A stretch of 64,000 nt of DNA from Lasiosphaeris hirsuta (Eukaryota > Ascomycota > Sordariomycetes > Sordariales > Lasiosphaeriaceae), in contig JAUKUA010000002.1 in assembly GCA_030549175.1 (NCBI GenBank), forward strand, positions 2,418,001 through 2,482,000, in the 5' to 3' direction. A program made the position numbers and the translations under genes. The stretch's first letter is position 1, and each line of letters begins with the position of its first letter. The notes below the pieces were generated by a model. It saw nothing but the letters and a program-made list of their open reading frames with translations, was not told where the DNA came from and did not search any database. This document shows positions 24,046 through 35,492 of the stretch, piece after piece.

Positions 24046-25289
24046 GGCATGCCGGTTGAAGTGGGAGATAGCTACGGGAGCTTCAATGTCGGGGGTTCGC
24101 GCGTCGCAGTCACGGTGAGACAAGAACGGTTCGACTGGAATGGCGAAGGGAGCGGTCTTGGGCTCGAGGACAAACGACTTTAAGTCGTTACTGCCTGGGC
24201 CTAGAGGGTTGGAGGAATCCTCGATCCTCGTGTTGATTTCGGCGTTGGCGTGCGAAGTTCACCACATGCATTCCGTTTGGCAGAGTTGCACGCCAAAATT
24301 TACCGGGCCATTTCTTAGCGTCACGTCAAAGACGCGATGCTCTGTGCCAGCATTGACGGCCAGAGCAGTGACCCCTGCGGGTCCCTTGAAGTTGATTGGT
24401 TGGGCTTAAAACTCTATGTGGGGCTATCCGCCTCAGGATGTGGCGCCTCCCAGAGGCAAAGGTCTGTGGCGTGTAGATATCTTCTAACAACAAAGTGATT
24501 TTAGAAAAAGGCACCACTTTATTGTAAAGATGATTACTCGCAGGAAAGCAGCTATATCTAGTGTCTAGTAGTAGACCACGAAACCCGGCGCAATTTTTGT
24601 CCTGCGTAGCAACTTTCCACCTTGTGAAACACCAATGTATGAGGGTGTGGCTGTAGCCTCCTGCATTCGATCTCTCGCTCCTCAATAAGGGCAACGTGAA
24701 CCTCACTCAACTGCACAATAAATGCTGCTTTGTGGCAAGCTTCCTCAGAAAGATCGTTATTCCAAAGCATAGAACATAGGCATATGAAGTCCGGTTATCT
24801 CATGTGTCTTGTATATCCTATAGCTCCATCTCGGCCCTGGCAATCATCAATGGCAACACAATAGTCGGTGGCTCCCAGGCGACAGCAACCTCCTCTCCTT
24901 GTCCAAACAGCTGCAAGTCGCCCTCGAAGCTCTTCTCTATTCCAGGCTTTAACTTTAGCTTTTGGCCGGGGCAGCACAAGAAAGCGCACCAGAGAAGACT
25001 GCAGGAAGTTCAGCTGTGTTTTTAGAGCAAAATCTCTCGCACAATGTGCGATGGCTCAGCTTCCTTCGATTTGACTTAGACCGGCAACGACCACTTCCAC
25101 CAGCCTGCATCCAGCATCACCCAGAATTTCATAGCAAAAGAACTTGTGTCACAGTCGCAGTCACACGTACGGGACTTGGTCTTGACCCGCAAACACCCCA
25201 CACCTAACTTACTTTCAGCCTTTATCTTCTTCCCCAACTCAACTTATCCTTCACCCCACAACCGACACTAGACTTTGAGACAACTCACA
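24046..25289. other. Divergent promoter region between POM152 and the UCH gene
   Basis: This is 1.2 kb between two gene starts and probably bidirectional. No gene, repeat or RNA is recognised. Short open frames here lack domains. Confidence 0.5.
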
Positions 25290-27061
25290 ATGGCCCTCAC
25301 GCCGGCGAAACGTGGTAGTGCTGAGAACAGCCCCGGCAGTGGTGAGAATAGCGTTCCGCCAACACTCCGACGTTCGGGCCGCGCGCGGAAGCCGCCACCC
25401 CTTCTCTACGGAGACGATGTCGACTCCGACTCCAGACCATCGACTAGCCCAACAGTTGCGTTACAGCCAGCCGGGCCAACCCGGCGGAACCCAAAACGGA
25501 AGGCAGTCCCCGAGGTTTTCGACGTGCCAGACAACCTGCTCGAGGCTTCACTTGGACCGTGGGAGCAAGACGAACAGGATGAGTGGCCAAGCTGGACAGA
25601 AGTGGAATCCGATCCAGTAAGTTGGCCGCCCCGTGGCTCGAGTCACCCGCATCTCCTGACACGGAACTAGGCCTTTTTCAATGGAATACTCGGTCTCCTG
25701 GGTGTTAGGGGGGCTAGGTCGGAAGAGTTGTTCTCGGTAGACGAGGAATCACTTGCCTCACTCCCGTATGCGGCCTTGCCCTCAAGTCTCTGTTTGGATC
25801 GCATCCCCTAACTTTTTTAAGCGCGCCGGTCTATGGCCTCGTCTTCTTATACGAATACATCGAGGAAGACAGCACAAGCCCTACTGACGCGAGCCCCGAT
25901 CTATGGTTTGCCAATCAAGTAAGTCTTTGAAGCCCGGCTATACGTTAACTGGTAACTGCTCGCTAAATAGGCTCAGACAACCCATAGTGCATGTGCAACT
26001 ATCGCCATGTTTAATATTATCATGAACGCGGAAGGTTTGGCACTCGGTGAAAAGCTACGGAAGTTCAAGCAGCAGTCCATAGACCTAGCGCCTCCACTAC
26101 GGGGCAACCTAATCACCAACAGCGCCTGGATACGGGTAGCGCATAACTCATTCGCCCGGTAAGTCGTGGCAGGCTCTCGCTTCACACCCGGTAACCTAGC
26201 TGGATATCTTTTGCTGATATTCAATAGCCGGTTGGATCTTCTCAACGCGGCCTTGAGTTTGCACAATGAGGTAGATGACGACAAAAAGCCGAAGCGAGCC
26301 AAAAGCTCTTCTGCTCGGCGGAAAAAGAAAAAACCGCCAACGGATGCCGCGTACCATTTTATCGCTTTTGTCCCTGTCGGGCGCACCGTATGGCAGCTTG
26401 ACGGCCTCGAAGCAAAACCGCTCCGTATCGGTAAGTTAGAAAGGGCACCTATCTTTTTGACGATCGACTAACATCCGCAGACGATTTTGACGAGGAACAA
26501 CACTGGACTAGTGTTGCTCGCCCCGTGATAGAGGCAAGAATGATGCAGTATGAGACGGAGCAGCTCTCGTTCAACCTCCTGGCGTTATGCGGAGATCACC
26601 TCGCTTCTATCAGACGAGACCTCGCTATCAACATTCGTTGCATAGAGGAACTCGATTCTCGATGGCGCAACAGTCCGGACTGGCTCGATATGAAGACAGG
26701 AGAGTCCAGCCTTGTGGGCAGCATGGAGAACGGACAGCTGAAGGAATACCAACTGGAGCCCGAGGACGTCAAAATGCTATCAAATGGGACCCCCGAGCTC
26801 TTGGACTTCCACACTACCGTCTGCACCCCCTCAGTACAGGTGGAGTCGGCGCTGGAACATCGACAAGGGCTTTGTCAAGATCAGGCACATATTCGTACGG
26901 CCTACGCTGCTGAGCTGGCGCTAGAAGACCAAAAAACGGCGAATGCCCCGGGCCGGAAGAAAGACCACACACCAGCTATCCACGAGTGGGTCAGAAGGTT
27001 GGTAGACCACGGTGTACTTTCACAGCTTCACGAAGAAGCGCAACTACACAACCAACTCTAG
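25290..27061 (+). CDS. UCH-family deubiquitinase, UCH37/UCHL5-like
   Basis: Six exons are inferred: 25290-25616, 25671-25765, 25822-25918, 25971-26158, 26228-26430 and 26481-27061, giving 496 aa. Residues 1-105 are a basic, disordered extension (LRRSGRARKPPPLLYGDD). The peptidase C12 domain starts at WTEVESDPAFFNGILGLLGV. Catalytic residues are visible: Cys181 in THSACATIAMFN, His279 in YHFIAFVPVG and Asp294 in VWQLDGL. Between Cys and His, in the expected active-site crossover segment, is a Lys/Arg-rich insertion that could act as a nuclear localisation signal. The C-terminal helical region (HEWVRRLVDHGVL) fits the UCH37-like tail. The family cleaves ubiquitin conjugates and often associates with the proteasome or chromatin complexes. 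Which applies here cannot be told. Confidence 0.9.
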
Positions 27062-27384
27062 TAGTGGTTGGCGTTTGGGCTTGTACTCTTCAGTTTTCAT
27101 CCCGTCGCTCTCTCTCAAAAATATCCCTTCAAGTAAACAGGTCGAGCTGCTACGCGCTGCATCCCGGCCGGAGCTTGATAGTGCTGGCATTTTTTTTATT
27201 TACGGCGATGAACGAGAGAGAGACACAAAAAGAGCTATAGGTGTCAAACCTACTTTAACATTAGCATGACCACTTGCTGGTTGTGAATGTGTCTCGTCGA
27301 AACAGTCTTCGCCGAGTGCGGCGTAGCATGTGTGAAGTAGCAACTGATTTGGTTTGCCAAATATGCAGAGGATTGGCCATGGGC

Positions 27385-27394
27385 CACGTGAAAA
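27385..27394 (+). promoter_or_regulatory. E-box / UASINO-like element
   Basis: CACGTGAAAA matches the CANNTGAAA core that Ino2/Ino4-type bHLH factors bind upstream of yeast phospholipid genes, including CHO1. An inverted CCAAT (ATTGG) lies about 10 nt upstream. It is about 530 nt upstream of the PS synthase ATG. Function is inferred from the yeast precedent only. Confidence 0.35.
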
Positions 27395-27847
27395 GAAGGA
27401 GACCCCCATCTCTCGAGTTGGATTTACCTTTCCAAAAGTTGAGTAAAGAGTTGGCTGTTGTTTTGCCATGACGTAATGGCCGTTATCAGCAAGTCTTTGA
27501 CAAGTTGAAACGCGTCTACGTCTGCGTGACTTGCCGTCAGCGGGCCAGGCGTTTGCCGCTACGACGAGATGAGGGAAGGCGGTCAAGCAAGTCTGGGCCC
27601 AAGGCTTGTGCGAAGCTGTTTGAGAAAAAAAGATGACGGCATGACCCCTGCAGCAAAAACCGCCTCGCCTGTGAATCGCCGAGATCCACCTCAGGCGCCG
27701 CCGCACCGCCTTCCATTCGACACCCGGACGCTGAGCCCCCGTCAAACCAGCGAACAAGCAGCCCAGCTCAAGAACCAAACAAGGCCCGACCCGACGCCAA
27801 AAACCTCGTCACCAGCCACTCGCACAACATACCCCCCATCCCCCTTC

Positions 27848-27853
27848 TATAAA
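27848..27853 (+). promoter_or_regulatory. TATA-like element of the PS synthase gene
   Basis: TATAAA lies 71 nt upstream of the inferred ATG at 27924, in a C/T-rich promoter context. Confidence 0.4.
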
Positions 27854-27923
27854 TCTCGCCGACCCCAGCACAACGGCAGACTTAGCGACACCACACTCAC
27901 GCACATCTCAAGAGAACAAGACA

Positions 27924-28953
27924 ATGTCTAAACGAACCAGCAGCGCCGCTGCTAACGGAGCTGTGGCAAAGGAGACGACTGAGCATAGCCCAGCCCGTAC
28001 GTCCAGCGCCCATGGAAAACTACTGGGAGCAGCGTGCTGACAATCCACAGCGTATGACAAGCAAAAGGTCCTCCTGTCCTCGGAGACAGGTCACTTTTCT
28101 CTGATCCGTGCCATGCATCTCGCTGACCTGATCACCGAGCTGAACGGTATGCTACCCGATACAATCCTCTTGGCGGAGTAACGGCACGCGACGGCAAGAC
28201 TTACTACACTCCGCCGCGACATCTTGGACGAGTGGAGGACGCGCGCGCTAATGTACCAATCACCCTAGGCCTCTGCGGAGTTATGTCCATCTTCTCCTCG
28301 TTACGGTACTGCCTCGGCGACCCGACATCGCTCGGAAACATCTACGCCGCGCTGGCGTTCCTGCCCTTAGGGCTGTTCTTCGACTTTTTCGATGGCAAGG
28401 TGGCACGCTGGAGGAACAAGAGCAGTTTGATGGGCCAGGAGCTGGACTCGCTCGCCGATCTGGTACGTTTTACCCGGCGTTGCAATAGCCGGGGGAGGAG
28501 AGCATAGCCCAAAAAGCGCCAAGCCCCTCCGACCCGCCAGTCTGGGGAAATAATACCACCTCGCTGACACAACGCGCGCTACAGATCTCCTTCGGCGTCT
28601 CCCCGGCCGTCGTGGCCTTCGCCATTGGCTTCCGCACGCCCCTCGACCACCTCTGCCTCGCCTTCTTTGTCCTGTGCGGACTCACCCGGCTGGCGCGCTT
28701 CAACGTGACAGCCGCCGACATCCCCAAGGACGCGACCGGCAAGGCAGCCTACTTCGAGGGCACCCCCATCCCCACAACCCTGGGCCTCGACGCCCTGATG
28801 GCCTACTGGGTCTCGCAGGGCTGGATCCACGAAGCTGTCCCCGGCGGCCTGTGGTTTGCCGACACCATCTTCGAAGTCCACCCGATCGTCGCCATGTTTA
28901 TGATCCACGGCTGTTTGATGACTAGCAAGACCCTCCATGTCCCCAAGCCCTAA
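27924..28953 (+). CDS. CHO1: CDP-diacylglycerol-serine O-phosphatidyltransferase (PS synthase)
   Basis: Four exons are inferred: 27924-27996, 28051-28146, 28269-28462 and 28585-28953, giving 243 aa. The CDP-alcohol phosphotransferase signature DG-x2-AR-x8-G-x3-D-x3-D is complete, with D98-G99-x2-A-R and G112, D116, D120 ([19 protein letters not shown]). Several hydrophobic segments fit a multi-pass ER membrane enzyme ([50 protein letters not shown]). It makes phosphatidylserine from CDP-diacylglycerol and serine, the fungal route that differs from mammalian base exchange. It is preceded by a TATA-like box and a distant UASINO-like element. Junctions restore the family sequence ([16 protein letters not shown] and SLADL-ISFGVSP), so the model is well supported. 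Confidence 0.92.
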
Positions 28954-29030
28954 AGTGTCGTGTTACCGGGAGAAACTCCAAAGTTTACGCACCAAAGAGT
29001 CCTGGGAAGATGTAATGGGAAATGCTACCG

Positions 29031-29062
<32 letters not shown>

Positions 29063-29543
29063 TAGAATTCGAATAATGTTATCGAATAGCGTGAATACAT
29101 GGCCCCGCTTTGTTGCTAGACTGAAATTTCACATAAAATACTTCTCCTACCCTCCCAAACATCGCATCATGGAATAAATTGCTGTTCGTGAGTATCCTGT
29201 GTTTACCGCTTTTCCCTAACCCCTATTCTCAAATTTGTGGGACAGTGGCTGGTAGATGATGGGATGAAAATGTCTGTGGGTAGAAGTCAAATTATGAAAG
29301 AAATGCAGAATCAAAATCTTCCCAGTATTCAAGATATCCGTATGGCAAATGCATTCCCGGAACTGGCGTGCCATCTACGAAAAATTACGTTGATACAGCT
29401 TATATTGCTTGGTCTATAACTCTGAGTTCTATGGTCAAAAAGCCATATGAGTCTCTAGAGTTATACAGGAAATATAGGCCGGCTTTTTTTTTTTTTCTCA
29501 GCTTGACCAAGTCACGAAGAGTAATCGATTATTCGATGCTGCA
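28954..29543. other. Convergent intergenic region with A30 tract
   Basis: This lies between the 3' ends of PS synthase and ThrRS. It holds a 30-nt A homopolymer and AT-rich DNA. No gene is supported. Confidence 0.6.
29031..29060. repeat. Poly(A) tract, 30 nt
   Basis: An uninterrupted run of 30 A lies about 80 nt after the PS synthase stop. It could be simple slippage or the scar of a retro-inserted tail. No target-site duplication was recognised. Confidence 0.9.
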
Positions 29544-32500
29544 CTAAGCCTTTTCCTCCTTCTTGGGAGGGAACGGGTTATAAATTCCCCTGTCCGCCTT
29601 CAGCTTACGGAGCTTCTCAAGCGCCTCGTCCAGGGCAACCGGCACATCTCTTGCTTGGGTCGAGGTGTCATCTCTGTAGCGGATGTTGACCTTCCTGTTC
29701 TTCATCTCATCATCACCAACAACGAAGCAGAAATTATCTGTTCAGGTTAGCTTGCATGAAACGACATGAAACTTGTCAGCTTTAACTCACATTGAGCCAA
29801 TTGGCCATTTCTGATCTTCTTTTGGAGAGTGTTTCCAGTGCTATCGACATCTAATCGCAACAGCCAGTCAGCACAATACAACATCAGATCAAGACACGGA
29901 AAATACGTACCGGCGTAGATGCGCTCCTTCTTGAGAAGGGCGGCGACTTCCTTGGCATAATCGAGGAATCCCATCCCAACGGGAATGACAATGACCTGGC
30001 GCGGCGACAGCCAGAAGGGCCACTTGCCAGCAAAGTGCTCGCAGAGAATAGCCGTGAATCGCTCAATGCTGCCAGCCATCGCCCGATGGATCATGACAGG
30101 CCGGGCAGAGCCGAGTGATAAAGGCTTCTTGATCAAGAGGGGCTTCTTCTTACCGTCCTTCTTATCCTGCTCGGTTGTGGCAGCATCATCCACAGGCGCT
30201 GGCGCCGCAGCAGGCGGGGCAACCTTCTCAGTCGACCTTTCAACGAGCTGGGCTCCCTCGGCAGTCTGATACTCGAGAGAGAAATTAATAGGTTGTTGGA
30301 AGTCAAGCTGGATAGTGGCGCATTGCCAAGGCCTCTGTGCTAATGTCAGTGAAAGGTATAACCAGTGCGGGTACCCATAAGATATTCCATGGGCTGAAGT
30401 ATTCTTACTTGAAGGCAATCCTGTCCAATTCCTTCAGGTTAGCAGTGTGTTTTGGGTCTAAAGAGGGCAAATTGGTGCCTCAAGCAACATACCATCACAG
30501 CGATATCGATCTTTGGGCCGTAGAAGGCGCCGTCTCCGGCGTTGAGCTCCCACTCGACACCACCTCCAGAACTCGCAAACTCGTCAAGAGCCTCCTTCAG
30601 TCTATCCTCAGCTTTGTTCCATGTTTCAATCTCACCCATGAAATTCTCAGGACGGGTGGAGAGCTTGAGTTTGAATGTGAGACCCAACATGCCGTAGAAT
30701 GAGCGCATGAAGTCGAAAAGATCAGCGACCTCGGCCTTGACCTGGTCCTCACGGCAGACTGTAACGTTTTAGAATACTGTAGTTACTTGGCGTGTACCAG
30801 ACGCTCCATTTCGAAAGCAACATGGGTGACTTACAGATATGAGCGTCGTCCTGCTGAAATCTCCTCACTCTTGTCAATCCGCTTAAGGCGCCGCTGGCCT
30901 CGTTTCTGTGGAGAACACCAAAATCGGCATACCGCAGGGGCAACTCCTTGTGGCTACGGTCCTGTTATCATTACTTCCGTTAGCACCCCGGTTTTCTTGG
31001 ATGGTGGCTTCAGGGCTGTGATTAAGTCGCATGTTGTGTCCCGACAAATAGGGGCAAAATACTAAAATATGATCACGCTAACTTACACGATGACGGAACA
31101 TCATGGCATGTGCTGGATACTTTATTAGAAATAATCTTGCGAAATGAGGGAATATGTGACTAATAAATACCTGGACAGTTCATGGGCTTGAGGCCGAATT
31201 GCTCCTTATCCACGTCGAGGATGAACATGTCATCCTTGTAATGGGCTAAGTGGCCGGATTGCTCCCAGAGAGAAACATTGAACATGTTGGGGGTCATGAC
31301 TTCATCGTAGTCTCTGTCCCAGTACTGTTCTTTGATGTAGTCCGTGAGCGCGTTGTGAATGCGCATGCCATGCGGGAGCCACATGGCAGAGCCTGGCGAG
31401 GTCTCTTCAAAGTAAAAGAGCTCCTGCTGTTTACCGATCAACCGGTGGTCGCGCTTAGCGGCTTCCTCTAAAAACTTCTTGTGAGCAGCCATCAGCTTCT
31501 TGTCCGGGAAGGACACGCCGTAGATACGCTGGAGTGAGTCGTTATTCGCATCGCCGAGGAAGCTATGTCGGCGTCAGCTTTGGTTCTGGGGAAATCTATC
31601 CGGGTTTAACACTCAAGTTTCGAAAGTACTTACTAGGACGAGGAGTTCTTCATGATAGCAAATGACTCGATCCTGCTAGTGTCCGGCACATCTTCAGGGC
31701 GTTAGTGCTTCTCTTTCGAATGGTTGTTGAAGAATGATTGCAACCCAGAGGCAATTTTAGGAACAAACGGGTTATCATGGCTGGGGTAACTCACGGGGTC
31801 CCCGGCAAAGATCGCTGTGAGATCACGGTCAGTAGCTTCCTAAATTTATGAGGAGTATCGAGCCCGACTTACATCAAAGGGCCGTTCCTGTAGACAGTGG
31901 TTCTTGTTCCATCCGGAATCTTGTCCTTGATGATGTGCTGCTTGTAGGGGTTGTATTCGAACATTTTTAGGAGGTCTTCTTTGCTCATTTCCTGTCGTCT
32001 GTATTAGTATAAGTGATATCTTTCTAGCAATACATCGGCTTACAAGTCTCTGGAAAGGCTGCTTCTCCTTTACGATCTTGCCGACAAGGTTCTCAAGAGG
32101 TGCCCAATCGCTAGACTGCACAGTGGCGCCTCCCGGCAGAGCCATCTCGTAGTAGAATCCATTGTCCACAGCTGCACGCCGGTGTTGTCAGAAATATTGC
32201 TCATTAGAGTCTCGAATCGTGGTACTTACGGGGACCGATGCAAAGCTAGAGCAACAATTAGCAAGTTGAACAGAATGTACATGCAGGGTATCATACCGAA
32301 CAACCAAATCTCCGCTCGCAGGCCTCTCCGAGAATGTGTGCACTTGAATGCCCTGGAGACCATCTTGGTTAGCTCGTAGGGTGGCAGTGATGCAGGGGTT
32401 CCCATACAGAAGACGAATTTGCCCTGGTCGTCGTTGAAGTCGAGCAGTTCCAGCTTGCAGCTCTTCTCGAGCGGACGCTCGAGATCCCACAGCTCCTCGC

Positions 32501-32834
32501 CATCGATTCTCGCAACTACGGTGCGCTTCAGCAAGCTATTGGAGATGCCCTTGGCGATCTCGGCGGGGGTGGTCTGGTAGGCTTTGCCAGGCTTGATGGA
32601 ACCATCGGGCATGGTGATCAAGATGTCATCGTGGGGCTTCTTCGCCAACTCCTCCTGCTGCCCTTTGAAAAGGCGGTCGAAAAGGTCGAGGCGATCCTGA
32701 ATGAAAGCAGGGGGCGGCTGCAACTCGAGGGGGCCAGACTCGGCGGCGTCGCCTGCCGAGGCCTTCTTCTCCTTCTTGGGCTTCTTGTCACCACCAATGG
32801 TGGCCTTTTTCAGGGCGTCGGTAACTTTCTCCAT
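29544..32834 (-). CDS. THS1: Threonyl-tRNA synthetase, cytosolic
   Basis: Fifteen exons are inferred, giving 774 aa: 32408-32834, 32297-32352, 32230-32245, 32044-32171, 31873-31991, 31795-31814, 31634-31691, 31171-31562, 31087-31112, 30835-30961, 30493-30758, 30409-30420, 29911-30334, 29791-29850 and 29544-29737. All junctions keep frame and restore the family sequence. The order is a Lys-rich N-terminus, a TGS domain ([15 protein letters not shown]), the tRNA SAD editing domain ([26 protein letters not shown]), the class II core (motif 2 region [32 protein letters not shown], motif 3 region) and an anticodon-binding domain ([26 protein letters not shown]). An Ala/Pro/Lys-rich insertion interrupts the core between [11 protein letters not shown] and RPVMIHRA. 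It charges tRNA-Thr. The start at 32834 is the first in-frame ATG. Four exons are micro-exons of 12-26 nt. Confidence 0.93.
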
Positions 32835-33359
32835 TGCGACAATCCTAGGGGGTTTGATTGCTCGATTGCAGATTTTGGCGGTGTTGTTGAGGTTGTCACG
32901 GTCTGAGTCGTCAGTCTTGAAACGCGACCCGTGAGTCACTGGTCGGAGAGGCTCTGGCAAAAATGTTGTGGACTAACTACCCCGCGGTCAGGAGTGCCCC
33001 TGCTAGAGATCAACGGCTGAGAGGGGCAGAGGGGCAGGGGGGGCAAGGGCACCGGCGTGACAGCGGGGAGCTGAGTGCCAGTAGTCTCGCCCGGGCTGTC
33101 GTTGGCTACAACAAAGCTCGGGCCAGTTTAATATCAGATAAGCCAACCTAACTCCAGGTAAACTGTGCCATACAACGTCTCATTCAACAACCCCTCGTCG
33201 CGTTAAACCCCAGGGAAATTCAAAAACAGCTGTGGCTCATGGTTGGGATTCTCGGCTCTTCAATATTCTTTGAAGTTTTGTGTTGCCAAGCTGCAATAGT
33301 GGAACCATTGCAGAAGGTCGCAAGCCATCGCTGGACGGTCACGGGACGGGGGCGACACG
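32835..33359. other. Divergent promoter region, ThrRS and F-box gene
   Basis: This is 525 bp between two gene starts, presumably holding both promoters. No distinct element is recognised. Confidence 0.5.
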
Positions 33360-35492
33360 ATGACTTCACTTGGCGCGTTTCCCGATGAGATCATTAGGCA
33401 CATCTTGTTGTTCGTATCCCCTGAAGACAACCTCGGGTCTGTCCAGCTCCTCTCACGTCGATTCTATCACCTCGCCGACGAGGCTCTTCTTTGGAAGTTT
33501 CACTGTCGAAGCTCCTTCGCCCACTGGAATCACGAACACAGACTCCATGAGAAGCTCACGGCACGTGCTTCCTCTGTCAAATGGAAGCAGCTCTGGGTCA
33601 CAAGAAAGAGAACCAACACCAAGGCCGCACGTCTTTTAGACGGCATTCTCTCCACCAAAGTTAGCCAGCTGAAAAGACTCCAGCAAATATGCCAATTGGG
33701 ATATGATGCAAAGGACTTCCTACTTGAGCAATGCCATGTGGACGAGGCGAGGGGCGATGTTTTGGCTCGAAGGTATGAAGCCCCTCCTGCTCTCCTAATG
33801 GTCTAAATGGATTCGCATTCCTGCTACTCGGCGTAGTTTTCGGCGCCGATTCCTTTGTTGCTTCCCAGTCGTTCGGTAACTAAGTCCTTTTCCAGGTACT
33901 ACGCGAACTCAGCATTGGACAGCATTCATCGAGGGATCGCGGTCGAGATATGGTCCAAATACCAAGGAAACCCGCTGAGCACCCGAGGGCTTGACACTGC
34001 CCTTGGAGCATTCGACATGTTTGTATTGCATGATCAACCACAGGACCTCGGCTATGTTTGTTTTGCCCGTACCTGTCCTCTGGGCGAATGGCTAATAATC
34101 CCTCGCAGATTTCAGAAACGCTCGATTCGCTTGCAGCGCAGATTCGGAAGGAGGTCCTTAATTTCGAGACCTTGACTACCAGACAGAAAGCATTGTGCTT
34201 AGTTCGCTGGTTAAGGTCAAAAGATCTCACCGGTATGGAGGATGAACGCACCAACTATCGCAATCTAAGAAATTGCTTAATTGGTCATGCTTTGTCTGAG
34301 AAAGGTCACCAGTCTCTGCCTATTATCTCCAGTGCTATTTTCTGCTGCGTGGCAGAACGGCTAGGCATGACGACTTCCTGCTGCGCCTTTCCTAGCCATG
34401 TTCACGCAACAGTATTTGCTCCGGCCGGCTTGACCCTAGATGGGGAAGAAGAGCACAACCCGGATGCCGAGCTGGCGGCCATGTACGTCAACCCGTGGGA
34501 CTCGGACGACGAAGTCACCCTTGGCGATCTCCGTAACAGGCTGAACGAGTTTGGTTGGACTCAGAGTGCCGAGGCGTTTCTCAAAGCAGCCCCTGTGCCA
34601 ATAATTGTGCAGAGGCTAGCACAAAACATCAAGACAACATGGTCCACGGTACAGAGTCTCGCGGATAACGACCCTTCGGAGGTCGAGATGAAGAGACTGC
34701 GAATTGGTCACCCAGACTTGAACCTTGAGGCTGCTTATTATGCTTCCATGTGGGCCGATCTCATGACAAAGCAAGCATCGAACTTCCATTGGGCTCATAA
34801 TCTTGACGCCTTCCTGAATCGCTTTGCCCTCTCGTGGAGCGAAGATGCTTGGATAGTCGAAAAATACCTCATCCCCTTATATGACAAGTTTATCGAGGCT
34901 TACCCGCATCAGCGGCAGCGAGCTGGGTGGGAGAATGTCCGTGCGATCTTGAATATGCTGGAGAACCTAGACAACAGACCGCCAACCGTCAGCCGGCGAT
35001 ATACTCAGGAAATCCGTACGCAAGTTCGCTACAAGATTGGGCAGGTCTTTCGTCATCGGCGGTACCAGTATGTCGGTATCATCAACGGGTGGGCGGCAAA
35101 GGGGACGTCGGACCTTCCAACCCCGCATTACCTCACGAGGGACGAAGCGGACGAGGAGGAAGGAAATGGGGCTCAACGCATTGAACTCTTGCGCAGGCCG
35201 CCACCTAAGACATACTATACCTGCTTGTATGTGGCTTCCACCCCTTCCCCCAATCGTTTTCATTCATTCGGCACTTTACATTGCCGAAATCCATGATATG
35301 CAATGCTGACACACAAGTAGGAGACCAACTGTCGACCGTCTTCGGGTCGCTCAAGATAACATCGAGATTATAACGGATCCTAGCCTCATCCCGGACTCGC
35401 TCTTCTTCCTGGCCGGCAAGTTCTTCAAGCGTTTTGACGAGGCCACTTGTACCTTTGTCTCTAACCTCAAAGAGTTTTATCCTGACGACTGA
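33360..35492 (+). CDS. F-box protein with transglutaminase-like and YccV/HspQ-like domains (FBXO21-like)
   Basis: Four exons are inferred: 33360-33772, 33896-34055, 34109-35226 and 35321-35492, giving 620 aa. An N-terminal F-box (about residues 3-48: FPDEIIRHILLFVSPEDN, LLSRRFYHLADEALLW) should bind Skp1 of an SCF ubiquitin ligase. The middle (about 190-340: TRQKALCLVRWLR, NLRNCLIGHAL, LGMTTSCCAFPSHVHATV) resembles the SirB1/transglutaminase-like domain. The C-terminus (about 498-610: YKIGQVFRHRRYQYVGIINGW) is a YccV/hemimethylated-DNA-binding-like (HspQ) domain. This architecture matches animal FBXO21. The substrate is unknown. Intron 2 uses a non-consensus GTTTGT donor. Confidence 0.85.

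Larger units (their letters stand above)
27062..27923. other. Intergenic region upstream of PS synthase
   Basis: This lies between tandem plus-strand genes. It contains an E-box/UASINO-like site and a TATA-like element (listed separately). No gene is seen. Confidence 0.5.

Noticed and set aside
24046..24123. In-frame upstream extension of Pom152
   Set aside because: The open frame starts with TTG and has no ATG before 24045.
30410..30432. A 23-nt exon variant in ThrRS (acceptor at CTGAAG)
   Set aside because: It would insert ELDRIAFK and disturb the conserved core; the 12-nt exon gives the expected [13 protein letters not shown].
32835..32960. In-frame N-terminal extension of ThrRS as a mitochondrial presequence
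   Set aside because: The extension begins at TTG, not ATG, and contains many acidic residues; the first ATG is 32834.
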